From an uncultured Lentisphaerota bacterium (GTDB lineage: Bacteria > Verrucomicrobiota > Kiritimatiellia > CAIQIC01), in contig CAITZM010000095.1 of NCBI GenBank assembly GCA_903896925.1, positions 1 to 61,424 on the forward strand: a stretch of DNA of 61,424 nucleotides, read 5' to 3'. The position numbers and the translations under genes were made by a program. The notes below the pieces were generated by a model. That model was not told the DNA's origin and did no database searches. It saw nothing but the letters and a program-made list of their open reading frames with translations. Below, one piece after another: positions 45,123 to 53,653 of this stretch. Position 1 is the stretch's first letter. Each line of letters begins with the position of its first letter.

Positions 45123-46373
45123 ATGAAAGCTACATCGCGGCGGGCGTTTATGCGGCAGACGGCGCTGGGCTTGGCGGGCGCGGCGCTCCTGCCGAGGGTG
45201 GGGACGGCGGCGGCTGGCGGGGTGCCTTCCTATCTGAAGAACTACGCCGACCTCTACGCGCAGGACCCGAAGGCGGCGGCGCTGGCGTGGTTCAAGGACG
45301 CGAAGTTCGGGCTGTTCATGCACTACGGCCTCTACGCGCTGCTCGGGCGCGGCGAGTGGGTGATGTTCCGCGAGGCGATCCCGGTGGCCGAGTACGAGAA
45401 GCTCAAGGCCCAGTTCACCGCGGCGAAGTTCGACGCCGATTTCATCACCGACCTTGCCTGCGCGGCAGGCATGCGCTACGTGAACATCACATCGCGTCAC
45501 CACGACAGCTTCTGCCTGTTCGGGTCGAAGCATTCCGACTACACCAGCGTCAACAGCCCGGCGAAGCGCGACCTGGTCGGCGAACTGGCGGAGCAGTGCC
45601 GGAAGAAAAACCTGGGCCTGTTCCTCTATTATTCCTACGGCTTGGACTGGCGGCACCCGTGGTACTACCCGCGGAAATTCGCGCCGATGGCGCGGCCCGA
45701 CTACAAGACGCCGGAGCCGAGCTACAAGTGGGAGAAGGACGCGGACTTCGCCCGCTACATCGACTTCGTCCACGGCCAGCTCACGGAGTTGCTCACCAAC
45801 TACGGCCCGCTCGCCGGCATCTGGTTCGACCCGATCATGGCCTACTACGCGCGGCCGGACCTGTTCCCGATCCGCGAGACCTACGCCCTGATCCGCAAGC
45901 TGCAGCCGCAGACGCTGCTGTGCTTCAAGCAGGGCGCGACGGGCACGGAGGATTTTGCCGCGCCGGAGCGCTCGGGCCAGTCGCTGGTGGACCGCGTGCG
46001 CAAGCAGTTCGACGAGGCCCGCGCGCAGATCGCCGCCACCGCGTGGGAGGCGAACAAGTCCAAGCACAACGAAATCTGCGACACGCTCCAGCCGCACCAG
46101 TGGGGCTACACGAAGAACGACGATGGCGCGCACCTCGACGCCGACGAGGTCCTGCGGCGGCTGGGCTACGCGTTCCACCAGAACTGCAACCTGCTGATGA
46201 ACACTGGGCCGCTGCCCGATGGCTCGATCCATCCCGTGGACGTGCAGACGCTGCGCGAGGTCGGCCGTCGGATCAAGCAGAACGGTTATCCCGCGCCGCT
46301 CCCGCCGCCACCAGAAGCGGCGAAGCCAAAGGCGAAGGGCAAGAAAGCCAAAACCGGCGCGGCGACGGAGTGA
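45123..46373 (+). CDS. Tat-exported GH29 alpha-L-fucosidase-like enzyme
   Basis: A 416-residue enzyme with Tat motif SRRAFMRQTALG and c-region LLPRVGTAAAG. The GH29 signatures are WFKDAKFGLFMHYGLYAL, the substrate-binding HHDSF (126-130) and the nucleophile region GIWFDP with Asp236; most GH29 members have WFDG. The end NLLMNTGPLPDGSIHP is a standard GH29 motif. The family releases alpha-linked L-fucose by a retaining mechanism. Together with 16 sulfatases it suggests a sulfated fucan or fucosylated glycan as target. The SD is GGGAG. The tail is Pro/Lys-rich. It is monocistronic, flanked by repeats on both sides. Confidence 0.9.
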   Translation: MKATSRRAFMRQTALGLAGAALLPRVGTAAAGGVPSYLKNYADLYAQDPKAAALAWFKDAKFGLFMHYGLYALLGRGEWVMFREAIPVAEYEKLKAQFTAAKFDADFITDLACAAGMRYVNITSRHHDSFCLFGSKHSDYTSVNSPAKRDLVGELAEQCRKKNLGLFLYYSYGLDWRHPWYYPRKFAPMARPDYKTPEPSYKWEKDADFARYIDFVHGQLTELLTNYGPLAGIWFDPIMAYYARPDLFPIRETYALIRKLQPQTLLCFKQGATGTEDFAAPERSGQSLVDRVRKQFDEARAQIAATAWEANKSKHNEICDTLQPHQWGYTKNDDGAHLDADEVLRRLGYAFHQNCNLLMNTGPLPDGSIHPVDVQTLREVGRRIKQNGYPAPLPPPPEAAKPKAKGKKAKTGAATE

Positions 46374-47234
46374 GTTGGGCGTGTGGCGCCGGGTCGGTGA
46401 CCCGGCCTACAGGGGCGGGTTCCGCATGACGCAGCTGGCGCGCTTCCGTGTTTGGCGCGACGCCTCCGGAGCGGCGGCACTCCTGCCGCCGCAGCCGAAA
46501 CGTCAAATACACATTTGGCTCATGTTGTGAGTGATAGATCGCGGTGAGGTTGCAGCTGTTTCGGCGGCAGGAGTGCCGCCGCTCCGAGCCTGCCAAACCA
46601 GCGACCTCGCTTTTCCGTAGCCGCACGCGCACGAGTGCGGCTACGGAGTCTTGCAAATTCACAGGAGTGAACATTCCCTGCGCATGGTTTTGTAATCATG
46701 CTTTTGTGGGTTTCTTCTCCTTCCGGACGTAGCCGCGTTCGTCGGAACGCGGCCAGCCTCAACCGAAAAGCAACCCAGGCCTGCTCCCTGTGGGCGGGGC
46801 TTTCCAGCACAGCGAACCATCGAGCAGCTTGCGGTGGGTGGGCCGCACTCTCACGAGTGCGGCTACGGCGGCAGCAGGCAGGGTGCCGGACAAGAGCCTC
46901 TCGCGGAGCGAGAGGTCTACCACGGCGGCGGCTCTACAAAGTAGTCCTCACGCACCGCGTGAGGTTTGCTTGCGGCGTAGCCACGATCGGCCCTTCTGGG
47001 CCATGCCGCACGGACGCTGAACACGAAAGGGAATGTGCGTGCGTTATGTGACCTGCCGTGGCGACGGAGCAATTGGGGTTGCTGCTGGGAATCAGCGTTG
47101 CTGCAGCGGCGGTCTGCGGCCGCCGTTCCGGGCACCGTTTTTCGGAGGCCTCAGGCCGCCGCTACAGTGTACAAGAAAGATTTAATTGGTATAAACCGGC
47201 GGTGCTCGGTGCTGGCGACAGAAAGGAACAGCTC
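46374..47234. repeat. Gene-free stretch of REP/BIME-like hairpins
   Basis: In order: GCCGGGTCGGTGACCCGGC (46386), an inverted pair of GGAGCGGCGGCACTCCTGCC hairpins (46467 and 46562), and a GCCGCACGCGCACGAGTGCGGC hairpin (near 46618). Then GTAG-CCGCGTTCGTCGGAACGCGG (46727), CCGCACTCTCACGAGTGCGG (46844), CCTCTCGCGGAGCGAGAGG (46896) and TCCTCACGCACCGCGTGAGG (46945). The order matches the cassette at 2.3-2.9 kb. No convincing gene. Confidence 0.7.
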
Positions 47235-48854
47235 ATGTCGAATTTTGCGCTTCGTGGTTGTCTGGCTCTTGCGGTGGCGGCGTTAACTTTTCTCCCCCGG
47301 TCGGGCTCGGGACAGGCCCTGCCTGGAAAAACGGCTGATTCCGCTAGGGCCAGGCCCTTCGACTCCGCTCAGGGCAGGCCCAACATCATCGTCATTCTCG
47401 CCGATGACATCGGCTACGGCGATCTTTCCTGCTACGGGGCGAAAATGGTGCAGACGCCGAACCTGGACCGGCTGGCGCGCGAGGGGCGGCGGTTCACCGA
47501 CGCGCATTCGCCGGCCGCCACCTGCTCGCCGACACGGCGCGCGCTGCTCTCCGGCATCTATTCGTGGCGGCAGCCGGAGGGTTCCTCCATCATGCCGGGC
47601 AACGCGGCGCTCTCCATCAAGCCCGGTTCGGTCACCTTGCCCTCGATGCTCAAGCAGGCGGGCTACACCACCGGCATTGTCGGCAAATGGCACCTCGGTC
47701 TCGGCAACGAGAGCGGTCCGGACTGGAACGACGGCATCAAGCCCGGCCCGTTGGAGATCGGTTTCGACTACGCCTTCTTCTTCCCGGCAACCGGCGACCG
47801 TGTGCCCTGCGTCTTCATCGAGAACCACAATGTGGTCGGGCTCGATCCGAATGATCCGATCGCGGTGAGCTATGCGAAGAAGATCGGCAGCGAACCGACC
47901 GGCCTCGAAAATCCGGACCAGCTCAAGCTCAAGGCCACGCATGGCCACAACAACACGATTGTCAACGGCGTCGGCCGCATCGGCTGGATGACCGGCGGCA
48001 ACTCGGCGCGCTGGAAGGACGAAGACATCGCCGATACGTTCCGGCAGAAGGCCTGCACCTTCATCGAGCAAAATAAGGACAAGCCCTTCTTCCTCTATTA
48101 CGCCACGCACAACATTCATGTGCCGCGCGTGCCGAACGCGCGCCACCACGGCAAGAGCCAGTGCGGGACGCGCGGTGACTCCATCGTGGAGCTCGATGTC
48201 GCCGTCGGCGAGGTGCTCGCGACGCTGGAGCGGCTGAAGATCGCCGACAACACGCTGCTGATGTTCAGCAGCGACAACGGCGGCGTGATGGACGATGGCT
48301 ACGAGGACGTCGGCAGCTTCGACCATCCCTGCAACGGCGTGCTGCGCGGCTACAAGGGCAGCCTCTGGGAGGGTGGCCACCGCGTGCCGTTCCTCGCGCG
48401 CTGGCCCGGCCACATCCAGCCCGGCAGCGAATGCGGCGAACTCATCGCGCTGCTCGACCTGACGGCGACCTGCGCCGCGCTGACCGGGCAGGCGCTGCCC
48501 GCGGACGCGGCGGTGGACAGCTGCAACGTCCTGCCCGCGCTGCTGGGGCTGCCGCACGACAAGCCGGGCCGCGAGACGTTCATCGCGCACGTCGGCGGCA
48601 CGGCGAGCCCGAAGGCCATCCGGCAGGGCGATTGGAAGCTGATCCAGGCCGGCGGCGCGCGGGAGAGCTACGCCGACGCGAACAAGTCCGGCAATGCGGG
48701 GAAGAAAGCCAAACAACCGCCGGCGCCCTGCCTCGTCAATCTGGCCAGCGATTTGAGCGAGCAGAAGAATCACGCCGTGGAACATCCTGACAAGGTCAAG
48801 GAGTTGCAGGCGCTGTTCGAGAAGCAGCGTGACGCCGGCCGCAGCCGGCCGTGA
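47235..48854 (+). CDS. Sec-exported sulfatase with repeat-derived linker
   Basis: A 539-residue S1 sulfatase. ATG 47235 follows AAAGGA and starts a Sec-type signal (MSNFALRGCLALAVAALTFLP); longer upstream readings cross repeat DNA. Residues about 36-50 (SARARPFDSAQGRPN) are repeat-derived. ADDIGYGDLSCYG, FGly motif C97-S-P-T-R101, VGKWHLGLGN, MFSSDNGGVMDDG and GSLWEGGHRVP are canonical of arylsulfatase A-like enzymes. The C terminus holds a Lys/Pro linker. A hairpin pair and a large glycosidase-like gene follow. The substrate is not deducible. Confidence 0.92.
   Translation: MSNFALRGCLALAVAALTFLPRSGSGQALPGKTADSARARPFDSAQGRPNIIVILADDIGYGDLSCYGAKMVQTPNLDRLAREGRRFTDAHSPAATCSPTRRALLSGIYSWRQPEGSSIMPGNAALSIKPGSVTLPSMLKQAGYTTGIVGKWHLGLGNESGPDWNDGIKPGPLEIGFDYAFFFPATGDRVPCVFIENHNVVGLDPNDPIAVSYAKKIGSEPTGLENPDQLKLKATHGHNNTIVNGVGRIGWMTGGNSARWKDEDIADTFRQKACTFIEQNKDKPFFLYYATHNIHVPRVPNARHHGKSQCGTRGDSIVELDVAVGEVLATLERLKIADNTLLMFSSDNGGVMDDGYEDVGSFDHPCNGVLRGYKGSLWEGGHRVPFLARWPGHIQPGSECGELIALLDLTATCAALTGQALPADAAVDSCNVLPALLGLPHDKPGRETFIAHVGGTASPKAIRQGDWKLIQAGGARESYADANKSGNAGKKAKQPPAPCLVNLASDLSEQKNHAVEHPDKVKELQALFEKQRDAGRSRP
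47346..47380. repeat. In-frame ARPFDSAQGRP repeat
   Basis: AGGGCCAGGCCCTTCGACTC and CGCTCAGGGCAGGCC directly precede the sulfatase PN-I-I-V codons. AGGGCCAGGCCC is a truncated second copy of the end motif. Confidence 0.7.
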
Positions 48855-48886
48855 ACCATGCGCAGCAGTTTGCCAGAAGTTTTGTG

Positions 48887-48960
48887 GGCGGGAGCTCCCG
48901 CTCCCGCGCGATCAACCCACAAATCGCGGGATCAGGAGCTCCCGCCCACAGGATTGGAAA
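48887..48960. repeat. Inverted pair of GGGAGCTCCC hairpins
   Basis: GTGGGCGGGAGCTCCCGCTC and GATCAGGAGCTCCCGCCCAC face each other between the sulfatase and the glycosidase-like gene. They are the same hairpin family as at 5.04, 58.67 and 61.33 kb. Confidence 0.6.
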
Positions 48961-49016
48961 GATCCCATGCGGACGCGCTCCGTCGTGTCCGAAATGAACA
49001 GTCAACAGAATCCACC

Positions 49017-51725
49017 ATGAACACCAGCAGACGCCATGCTCTCCTCAACCGCGCCGGCCTGCTCGCGCTCGCCGCGCTGCTGCTGTGCGTGGCCGCTGCG
49101 CGCGGCGCGGGTGGGGCGGCAGAAGCAAAACTGTTTCCTTTTTCGCTGCCCAACGAAGACCACACCGAGGGCATCGCCGATCTTGCGTTTCTCAACGCCG
49201 GACCCGCCAACGAGCTCGTCACGGTGCGCGACGGGCATTTCTTCGCCGGCGGCCAGCCCATCCGGTTCTGGGGCGTCTGCGTCATCGGCCCGGCGGCGTT
49301 TCCGTCGCACGCGGATGCGCCGGTCATCGCGCGGCGGCTCGCCGGCCGCGGGTTCAACCAGGTGCGCATTCACCTGATCGATGGCTCGTATGCGCCGAAC
49401 GGTTTGTTCGACCCGGCGCACAAGGGCGAGCTGCGCATGTTGCCGGAGCAACTCGACAAGCTGGATTATTTCATCGCCGAGCTCAAGAAGTGCGGCCTCT
49501 ATGTGGAGCTGCCGGTGCACGGCTATCACTGGCGCAACATCACGGCGCCGGCGGATTATCCGGGCGTGGATTTCTCGAAGTTCGCCCCGTTCAGCAGTGG
49601 CGTTCCGCTGTGGAACGAGCATTTCATCGCGACCGAGAAACAATTCGCCCGCGACTTTTTCGGACACGTCAATCCCTACACCGGCAAGGCCTACACCGAG
49701 GAGCCGTGTGTCTCCACGCTGGAGATCATCAACGAGAACGGGCTCATCTGCGCGTGGCGCGGCGGGCACTTCCGCAAGGTGTGGCCGGAGGTGCTCCTCG
49801 CGGAATTGAAGGCGCGCTGGAACCAATTTCTCAAGGCGCGGTACGTTTCGACCGCGCACGTGCGCCAGGCGTGGGCGACTGGCGAGACGCATGTGGATAC
49901 GCGCGAGATGTTGAAGAACGGCGCGCTGACGGCCGACGCCAAGCCTTGGTATGTGCAGTGCGCAAAACCTTCCGCAGCCACGTTGCGCTTCGTGGCCGGC
50001 GGCGGGCCCGGGGGCCGGCCGTACGCGGTGCTCTCCGGCGAACGCGCGGCGGAGAAACATGCGTTCGTTATTCTGCATCAGACCGGATTGGCGATCGAAA
50101 AAGGCGCCCGCTACAAACTTTCGTTTTTCGCCAGGGCCGATGTGGCGACCAACGCCACGCTGCATCTCGGCACCGGCCTTTCACTGGATCACGCACCGTG
50201 GCACAGCGTCGGCTCGCTCGGCGGGGTGGAGGTGGGTCCGGTCTGGCGCGAGGTGACGCAGTATTTCGTGGGCGCGCAGGACGAGAAGGCCGCCAAGCTG
50301 ATGCTTACGCCGTCCAGCGGCCCCTTCACCATCTCGCTGGCGGGCGTATCGCTGTGCAAGGCGAATATCACCGGGCTGCCGGCAAATGAGTCGCTCGAGG
50401 CCGGCACCATCGCGATGCCGCTGGTGCCGGATGACTGCGTGCGGCGCACGCGGCCGGTCGGCGCGGACTTCGTGGATTTCCTCTACGAGCTGGACGCGCA
50501 CTATTTCGACACGATGCGCGACTTCCTCAAGCGCGAGCTGCACTGCGTCCATCCCATCAAGGGCACGCAGGTGGACAACTACAGCTCGTACTTCAGCCAG
50601 GCGCGCTGCGACTACATCGACGCGCACGGTTACTGGCAGCATCCGCATTTTCCGCGCAAGCCGTGGGACCAGCAGGACTGGACGGTGGGTAATTCGCCGA
50701 TGATAAATCATGGCGCCGAGGTCGTGGTGGACCTCGCGGGGCGGCGCGTGCGCGGCCAGCCGTTCAACATCAGCGAATATTGCCATCCCGCGCCGAGCAC
50801 CTTCTGCGCGGAGCAGATGCCCACGATCGCCGCGCTCGGTGCGCTGCAGGACTGGGATGGCATCGTGTTCCACTGCTGGCAGGAGCAGGGCTACGACTGG
50901 CGTGCGCGCGAGGTGCGGCCGCTGCCGGCCGAAAAGATCGACGGCTGGTTCAACATCTCGCGCCATCCGGTCAAGCTGGTGACGCTGCCGTTCGGCGCGC
51001 TCGCGTTCCGGCGCGGCGACGTGGCCGCGGCGAAGGGCGAGACGACCATCGGTTTCACCCTCGACGAGGAGAAACGCTGGCTGGCCGAAAAATCCGGCAC
51101 AACCTGGCGCGCCTTCGACGTCGCAGCGGGCCGCGGCGCGACGTGGCTCACCGCCTTCACGCATCGCATCAATCTCTCGCCGGGCTCATCAGCCACCCCC
51201 GCGTTCGCAACACCCGGGCTGCGCCGTGCGCAATCCGACACCGGCGAGCTCGACTATGACCAGAGCGACGTGGCCGCCGGCGTGCTCGCGATCAATGCGC
51301 CGCGTGCCAAGGCGGTGGTCGGCTTCGGCGCGGGCAAGACGTTCGCGCTGGGCGATGTCATCCTCAAGCCCGGCTCGACGATGCAACGCGGCTTTTCCGT
51401 CATTACTGCCTCCGCAGTACGCGGCAGCGATTTCCACTCGCCGGGCGCGCGCCTGCTCGTGACCGCCACCGGCTACGTGGAAAACCAAGGCATGGTCTGG
51501 AACGCCGAAAAGACGTCTGTCGGCAAACAGTGGGGCGCAGGACCGGTGGTGTGCGAGGGCATTCCCTTTGCGCTGATCTTGAAAGCGAAACACGCCCAGG
51601 CGTGGGCCTTGGACCCGCACGGCCGGCGCGGGGCGGCGATTTCCGGAACTGCAACCGGGGACGGCCTCCAATTTATTTTTGGACCGGAGCAAAGAACGCT
51701 GTGGTATGAGATCGAAGTTGAATAA
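49017..51725 (+). CDS. Secreted GH5-like TIM-barrel glycosidase with internal CBM-like domain
   Basis: A 902-residue exported protein. ATG 49017 starts a signal peptide (MNTSRRHALLNRAGLLALAALLLCVAAARG). Residues about 60-250 resemble the first half of a GH5/clan A barrel: FFAGGQPIRFWGVCV, GFNQVRIHLID, with acid/base candidate Asn-Glu240 in TLEIINENG. About 330-460 is a CBM4/9-like sandwich (YKLSFFARADVATNATLHLG) inserted into the barrel, which then resumes to the nucleophile candidate Glu587 in FNISEYCHP. The C terminus is beta-rich. The catalytic Glu pair supports a retaining beta-glycosidase, but no specific CAZy family is claimed. It starts after an inverted hairpin pair and is followed 32 bp later by a sulfatase. 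Confidence 0.8.
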   Translation: MNTSRRHALLNRAGLLALAALLLCVAAARGAGGAAEAKLFPFSLPNEDHTEGIADLAFLNAGPANELVTVRDGHFFAGGQPIRFWGVCVIGPAAFPSHADAPVIARRLAGRGFNQVRIHLIDGSYAPNGLFDPAHKGELRMLPEQLDKLDYFIAELKKCGLYVELPVHGYHWRNITAPADYPGVDFSKFAPFSSGVPLWNEHFIATEKQFARDFFGHVNPYTGKAYTEEPCVSTLEIINENGLICAWRGGHFRKVWPEVLLAELKARWNQFLKARYVSTAHVRQAWATGETHVDTREMLKNGALTADAKPWYVQCAKPSAATLRFVAGGGPGGRPYAVLSGERAAEKHAFVILHQTGLAIEKGARYKLSFFARADVATNATLHLGTGLSLDHAPWHSVGSLGGVEVGPVWREVTQYFVGAQDEKAAKLMLTPSSGPFTISLAGVSLCKANITGLPANESLEAGTIAMPLVPDDCVRRTRPVGADFVDFLYELDAHYFDTMRDFLKRELHCVHPIKGTQVDNYSSYFSQARCDYIDAHGYWQHPHFPRKPWDQQDWTVGNSPMINHGAEVVVDLAGRRVRGQPFNISEYCHPAPSTFCAEQMPTIAALGALQDWDGIVFHCWQEQGYDWRAREVRPLPAEKIDGWFNISRHPVKLVTLPFGALAFRRGDVAAAKGETTIGFTLDEEKRWLAEKSGTTWRAFDVAAGRGATWLTAFTHRINLSPGSSATPAFATPGLRRAQSDTGELDYDQSDVAAGVLAINAPRAKAVVGFGAGKTFALGDVILKPGSTMQRGFSVITASAVRGSDFHSPGARLLVTATGYVENQGMVWNAEKTSVGKQWGAGPVVCEGIPFALILKAKHAQAWALDPHGRRGAAISGTATGDGLQFIFGPEQRTLWYEIEVE

Positions 51726-51757
51726 ATGCGCCAGGGGCAATGAAAGGCGAAGAGCGG

Positions 51758-53455
51758 ATGAATACATCACGTCGTGATTTTTTGAGGTGGGCTGGTTTGG
51801 GCTTGGCTGGCGCGTGCGCTTTCCCAAGGGTTGGAAAAGCGGCGGCTCCGGTTCACCAAGGCTTGGAATCCGCCTCCGCCAAGGCTACGGCGGGCAAGCA
51901 GGGCAGGCCCTTCGATTCCGCTCAGGGCAGGCCCAACATCGCCTTGATCCTGGTGGACGACATGGGTTTCTCGGACATCGGCTGCTATGGTAGTGAAATT
52001 CCGACGCCGAACCTCGACGCGCTCGCGGCCAACGGCCTGCGCTTCACGCAGTTCTACAACACCGCGCGCTGCTGCCCGACACGCGCCTCGCTGTTGACCG
52101 GCCTCTATCCGCATCAGGCGGGCGTCGGCCACATGACCGAGGACAAGGGCGAGCCGGGCTATCAGGGTCACCTCAACGACCGCTGCGTGACCATCGCCGA
52201 GGTGCTGCGTCCCGCGGGTTACTTCACGATCATGAGCGGCAAGTGGCATGTGGGGCAGAACCATGGCGTCGCGCCGTGGACGCGCGGCTTCGAGCGCTCG
52301 CTCAACGCGGCCGCCGGCGGTTTCTACTATCCCGACAGCCCGCGCACAGAACTGTTCCTCAACGGCGAAAACGTCGGCCGCCGCGGCGGCAAGCTGCCGG
52401 ACGAGTGGTATGCCACCGACCTCTGGACCGACTTCGGCATCAAGTTCATCGACGAGGCGCTCGCCGCCAAGAAACCGTTCTATCTGCACCTGTGTTTCAA
52501 CGCGCCGCACTTCCCGCTGCAGGCGCCGCAGGACGAGATCGCCCGGTTCCGCGGCAAGTACAAGGCCGGCTGGGACCTGTTGCGCGAGCAGCGGCACGCG
52601 AAGCAGATCGGCATGGGGCTGATGGACAAGGCGTGGCCGCTCGCCGCGCGGCCGCCGGAGGTCAAAGCGTGGACTGAGCTGACGCCGGAACAGCAGGACC
52701 GGTTCGATCACATCATGGCGATCTATGCCGCGGTCGTCGCGCACATGGATGCAGCGGTCGGCCGCCTCGTGGCGGCGCTCAAGCAGCGCGGTGTGCTCGA
52801 CAACACGCTGATCCTGTTCATGAGCGACAACGGCGCGAACGCCGAGAGCGGGCCGGACGGGAAGCTCAACGGCCATCCGCCCGGCTCGGCCACGTCGGAC
52901 ATCTTCGAGGGGCAATCGTGGGCGACGCTCTCCAACACGCCGCTGCGCCGCTACAAGCATTTCAACCACGAGGGCGGCATCTCGACGCCGCTGATCGCGC
53001 ACTGGCCAGCGCAGATCAAGACGCCCGGCGAGTTCCGCCAGCAGCCCGGCCATCTGGTGGATATCATGGCGACCTGCGTGGACGTCGGCGGCGCGAATTA
53101 TCCTGCGGAATGCAACGGCAAGGCGATCCAGCCGATGGAAGGCCGCAGCTTGGTCCCCGCGTTTGCGAACCAACCGATCGGGCGCGAGGCGCTCTACTGG
53201 GAGCACGAAGGCAACGCCGCGATCCGCGTGGGCGATTGGAAGCTGGTGCGCCTCGGCGCGACCGGTGTGTGGGAGCTGTATAACCTCAAGACCGACCGCA
53301 CCGAACAGCACGACCTTGCGTCGGAAAAACCGGAGCTTGCCAAGGAACTGGCCGCCAAGTGGGACGCCTGGGCCGAGCGGTGCAACGTCAAACACAAAGA
53401 CGGAGCCACGGGTGCCGGCGGCGGCAAAAAGAAGAAGAAAAAGAACAAGGCATGA
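51758..53455 (+). CDS. Tat-exported sulfatase with triple-repeat linker (CCPTR motif)
   Basis: A 565-residue S1 sulfatase (ATG 51740 is an alternative). Tat motif SRRDFLRWAGLG. The c-region/linker is a stack of three repeats: FPRVGKAAAPVHQGLE from a bipartite TTCCA element, SASAKATAGK, and GRPFDSAQGRPN. The domain follows as IALILVDDMGFSDIGCYG. The FGly motif is C105-C-P-T-R109, typical of the S1_4-like arylsulfatase group; SGKWHVGQN, FMSDNGANAE and NHEGGISTPLIAHWP support this. The last ten residues are a lysine run. Repeat-derived sequence makes up most of residues 23-60. Confidence 0.93.
   Translation: MNTSRRDFLRWAGLGLAGACAFPRVGKAAAPVHQGLESASAKATAGKQGRPFDSAQGRPNIALILVDDMGFSDIGCYGSEIPTPNLDALAANGLRFTQFYNTARCCPTRASLLTGLYPHQAGVGHMTEDKGEPGYQGHLNDRCVTIAEVLRPAGYFTIMSGKWHVGQNHGVAPWTRGFERSLNAAAGGFYYPDSPRTELFLNGENVGRRGGKLPDEWYATDLWTDFGIKFIDEALAAKKPFYLHLCFNAPHFPLQAPQDEIARFRGKYKAGWDLLREQRHAKQIGMGLMDKAWPLAARPPEVKAWTELTPEQQDRFDHIMAIYAAVVAHMDAAVGRLVAALKQRGVLDNTLILFMSDNGANAESGPDGKLNGHPPGSATSDIFEGQSWATLSNTPLRRYKHFNHEGGISTPLIAHWPAQIKTPGEFRQQPGHLVDIMATCVDVGGANYPAECNGKAIQPMEGRSLVPAFANQPIGREALYWEHEGNAAIRVGDWKLVRLGATGVWELYNLKTDRTEQHDLASEKPELAKELAAKWDAWAERCNVKHKDGATGAGGGKKKKKKNKA
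51819..51870. repeat. Bipartite TTCCA palindrome element (copy k, intragenic)
   Basis: CTTTCCCAAGGGTTGGAAAA, spacer GCGGCGGCTCCGG and TTCACCAAGGCTTGGAATC span 52 bp in frame in the sulfatase at 51758. Spacer and frame match copy j. Confidence 0.78.
51870..51932. repeat. In-frame SASAKATAGK and PFDSAQGRP repeats in tandem
   Basis: CGCCTCCGCCAAGGCTACGG plus CGGGCAAGC encodes SASAKATAGK. It is followed by AGGGCAGGCCCTTCGATTCC and GCTCAGGGCAGG encoding GRPFDSAQGR. The block ends at the RPN of the sulfatase domain. Confidence 0.75.
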
Positions 53456-53471
53456 TTTCGTTTCTGTAGGG

Positions 53472-53510
53472 GCGCAGTTCGCCTGCGGTGAGCTCGTCGA
53501 ACCGCCTGCG
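53472..53510. repeat. Intergenic relative of the FDSAQ-type repeat
   Basis: TTCGCCTGCGGTGAGCTCGT followed by CGAACCGCCTGCG is the reverse-oriented form of the GGTTCGAC...CTCACC word found in the repeats inside the sulfatases at 13400 and 31980. Confidence 0.5.
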
Positions 53511-53575
53511 CCCAATGTGCGTTGCAATGGTGATAGACGATGAAAATACGATTGCGGAATTATTCACGACAAAAC

Positions 53576-53646
53576 CCTCACGCGGAGCGTGAGGGCTGCT
53601 TTGCCGGAGTCGCGGCCATGGTGGGCCTCACGCTCCGCGTGAGGCT
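53576..53646. repeat. CCTCACGC hairpin pair at the 5' end of a glycosidase-like gene
   Basis: CCCTCACGCGGAGCGTGAGG and GCCTCACGCTCCGCGTGAGG are separated by about 31 bp. The block is open in frame with the downstream gene and lies between two candidate start codons. Confidence 0.65.
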
Positions 53647-53653
53647 GTTCGCG

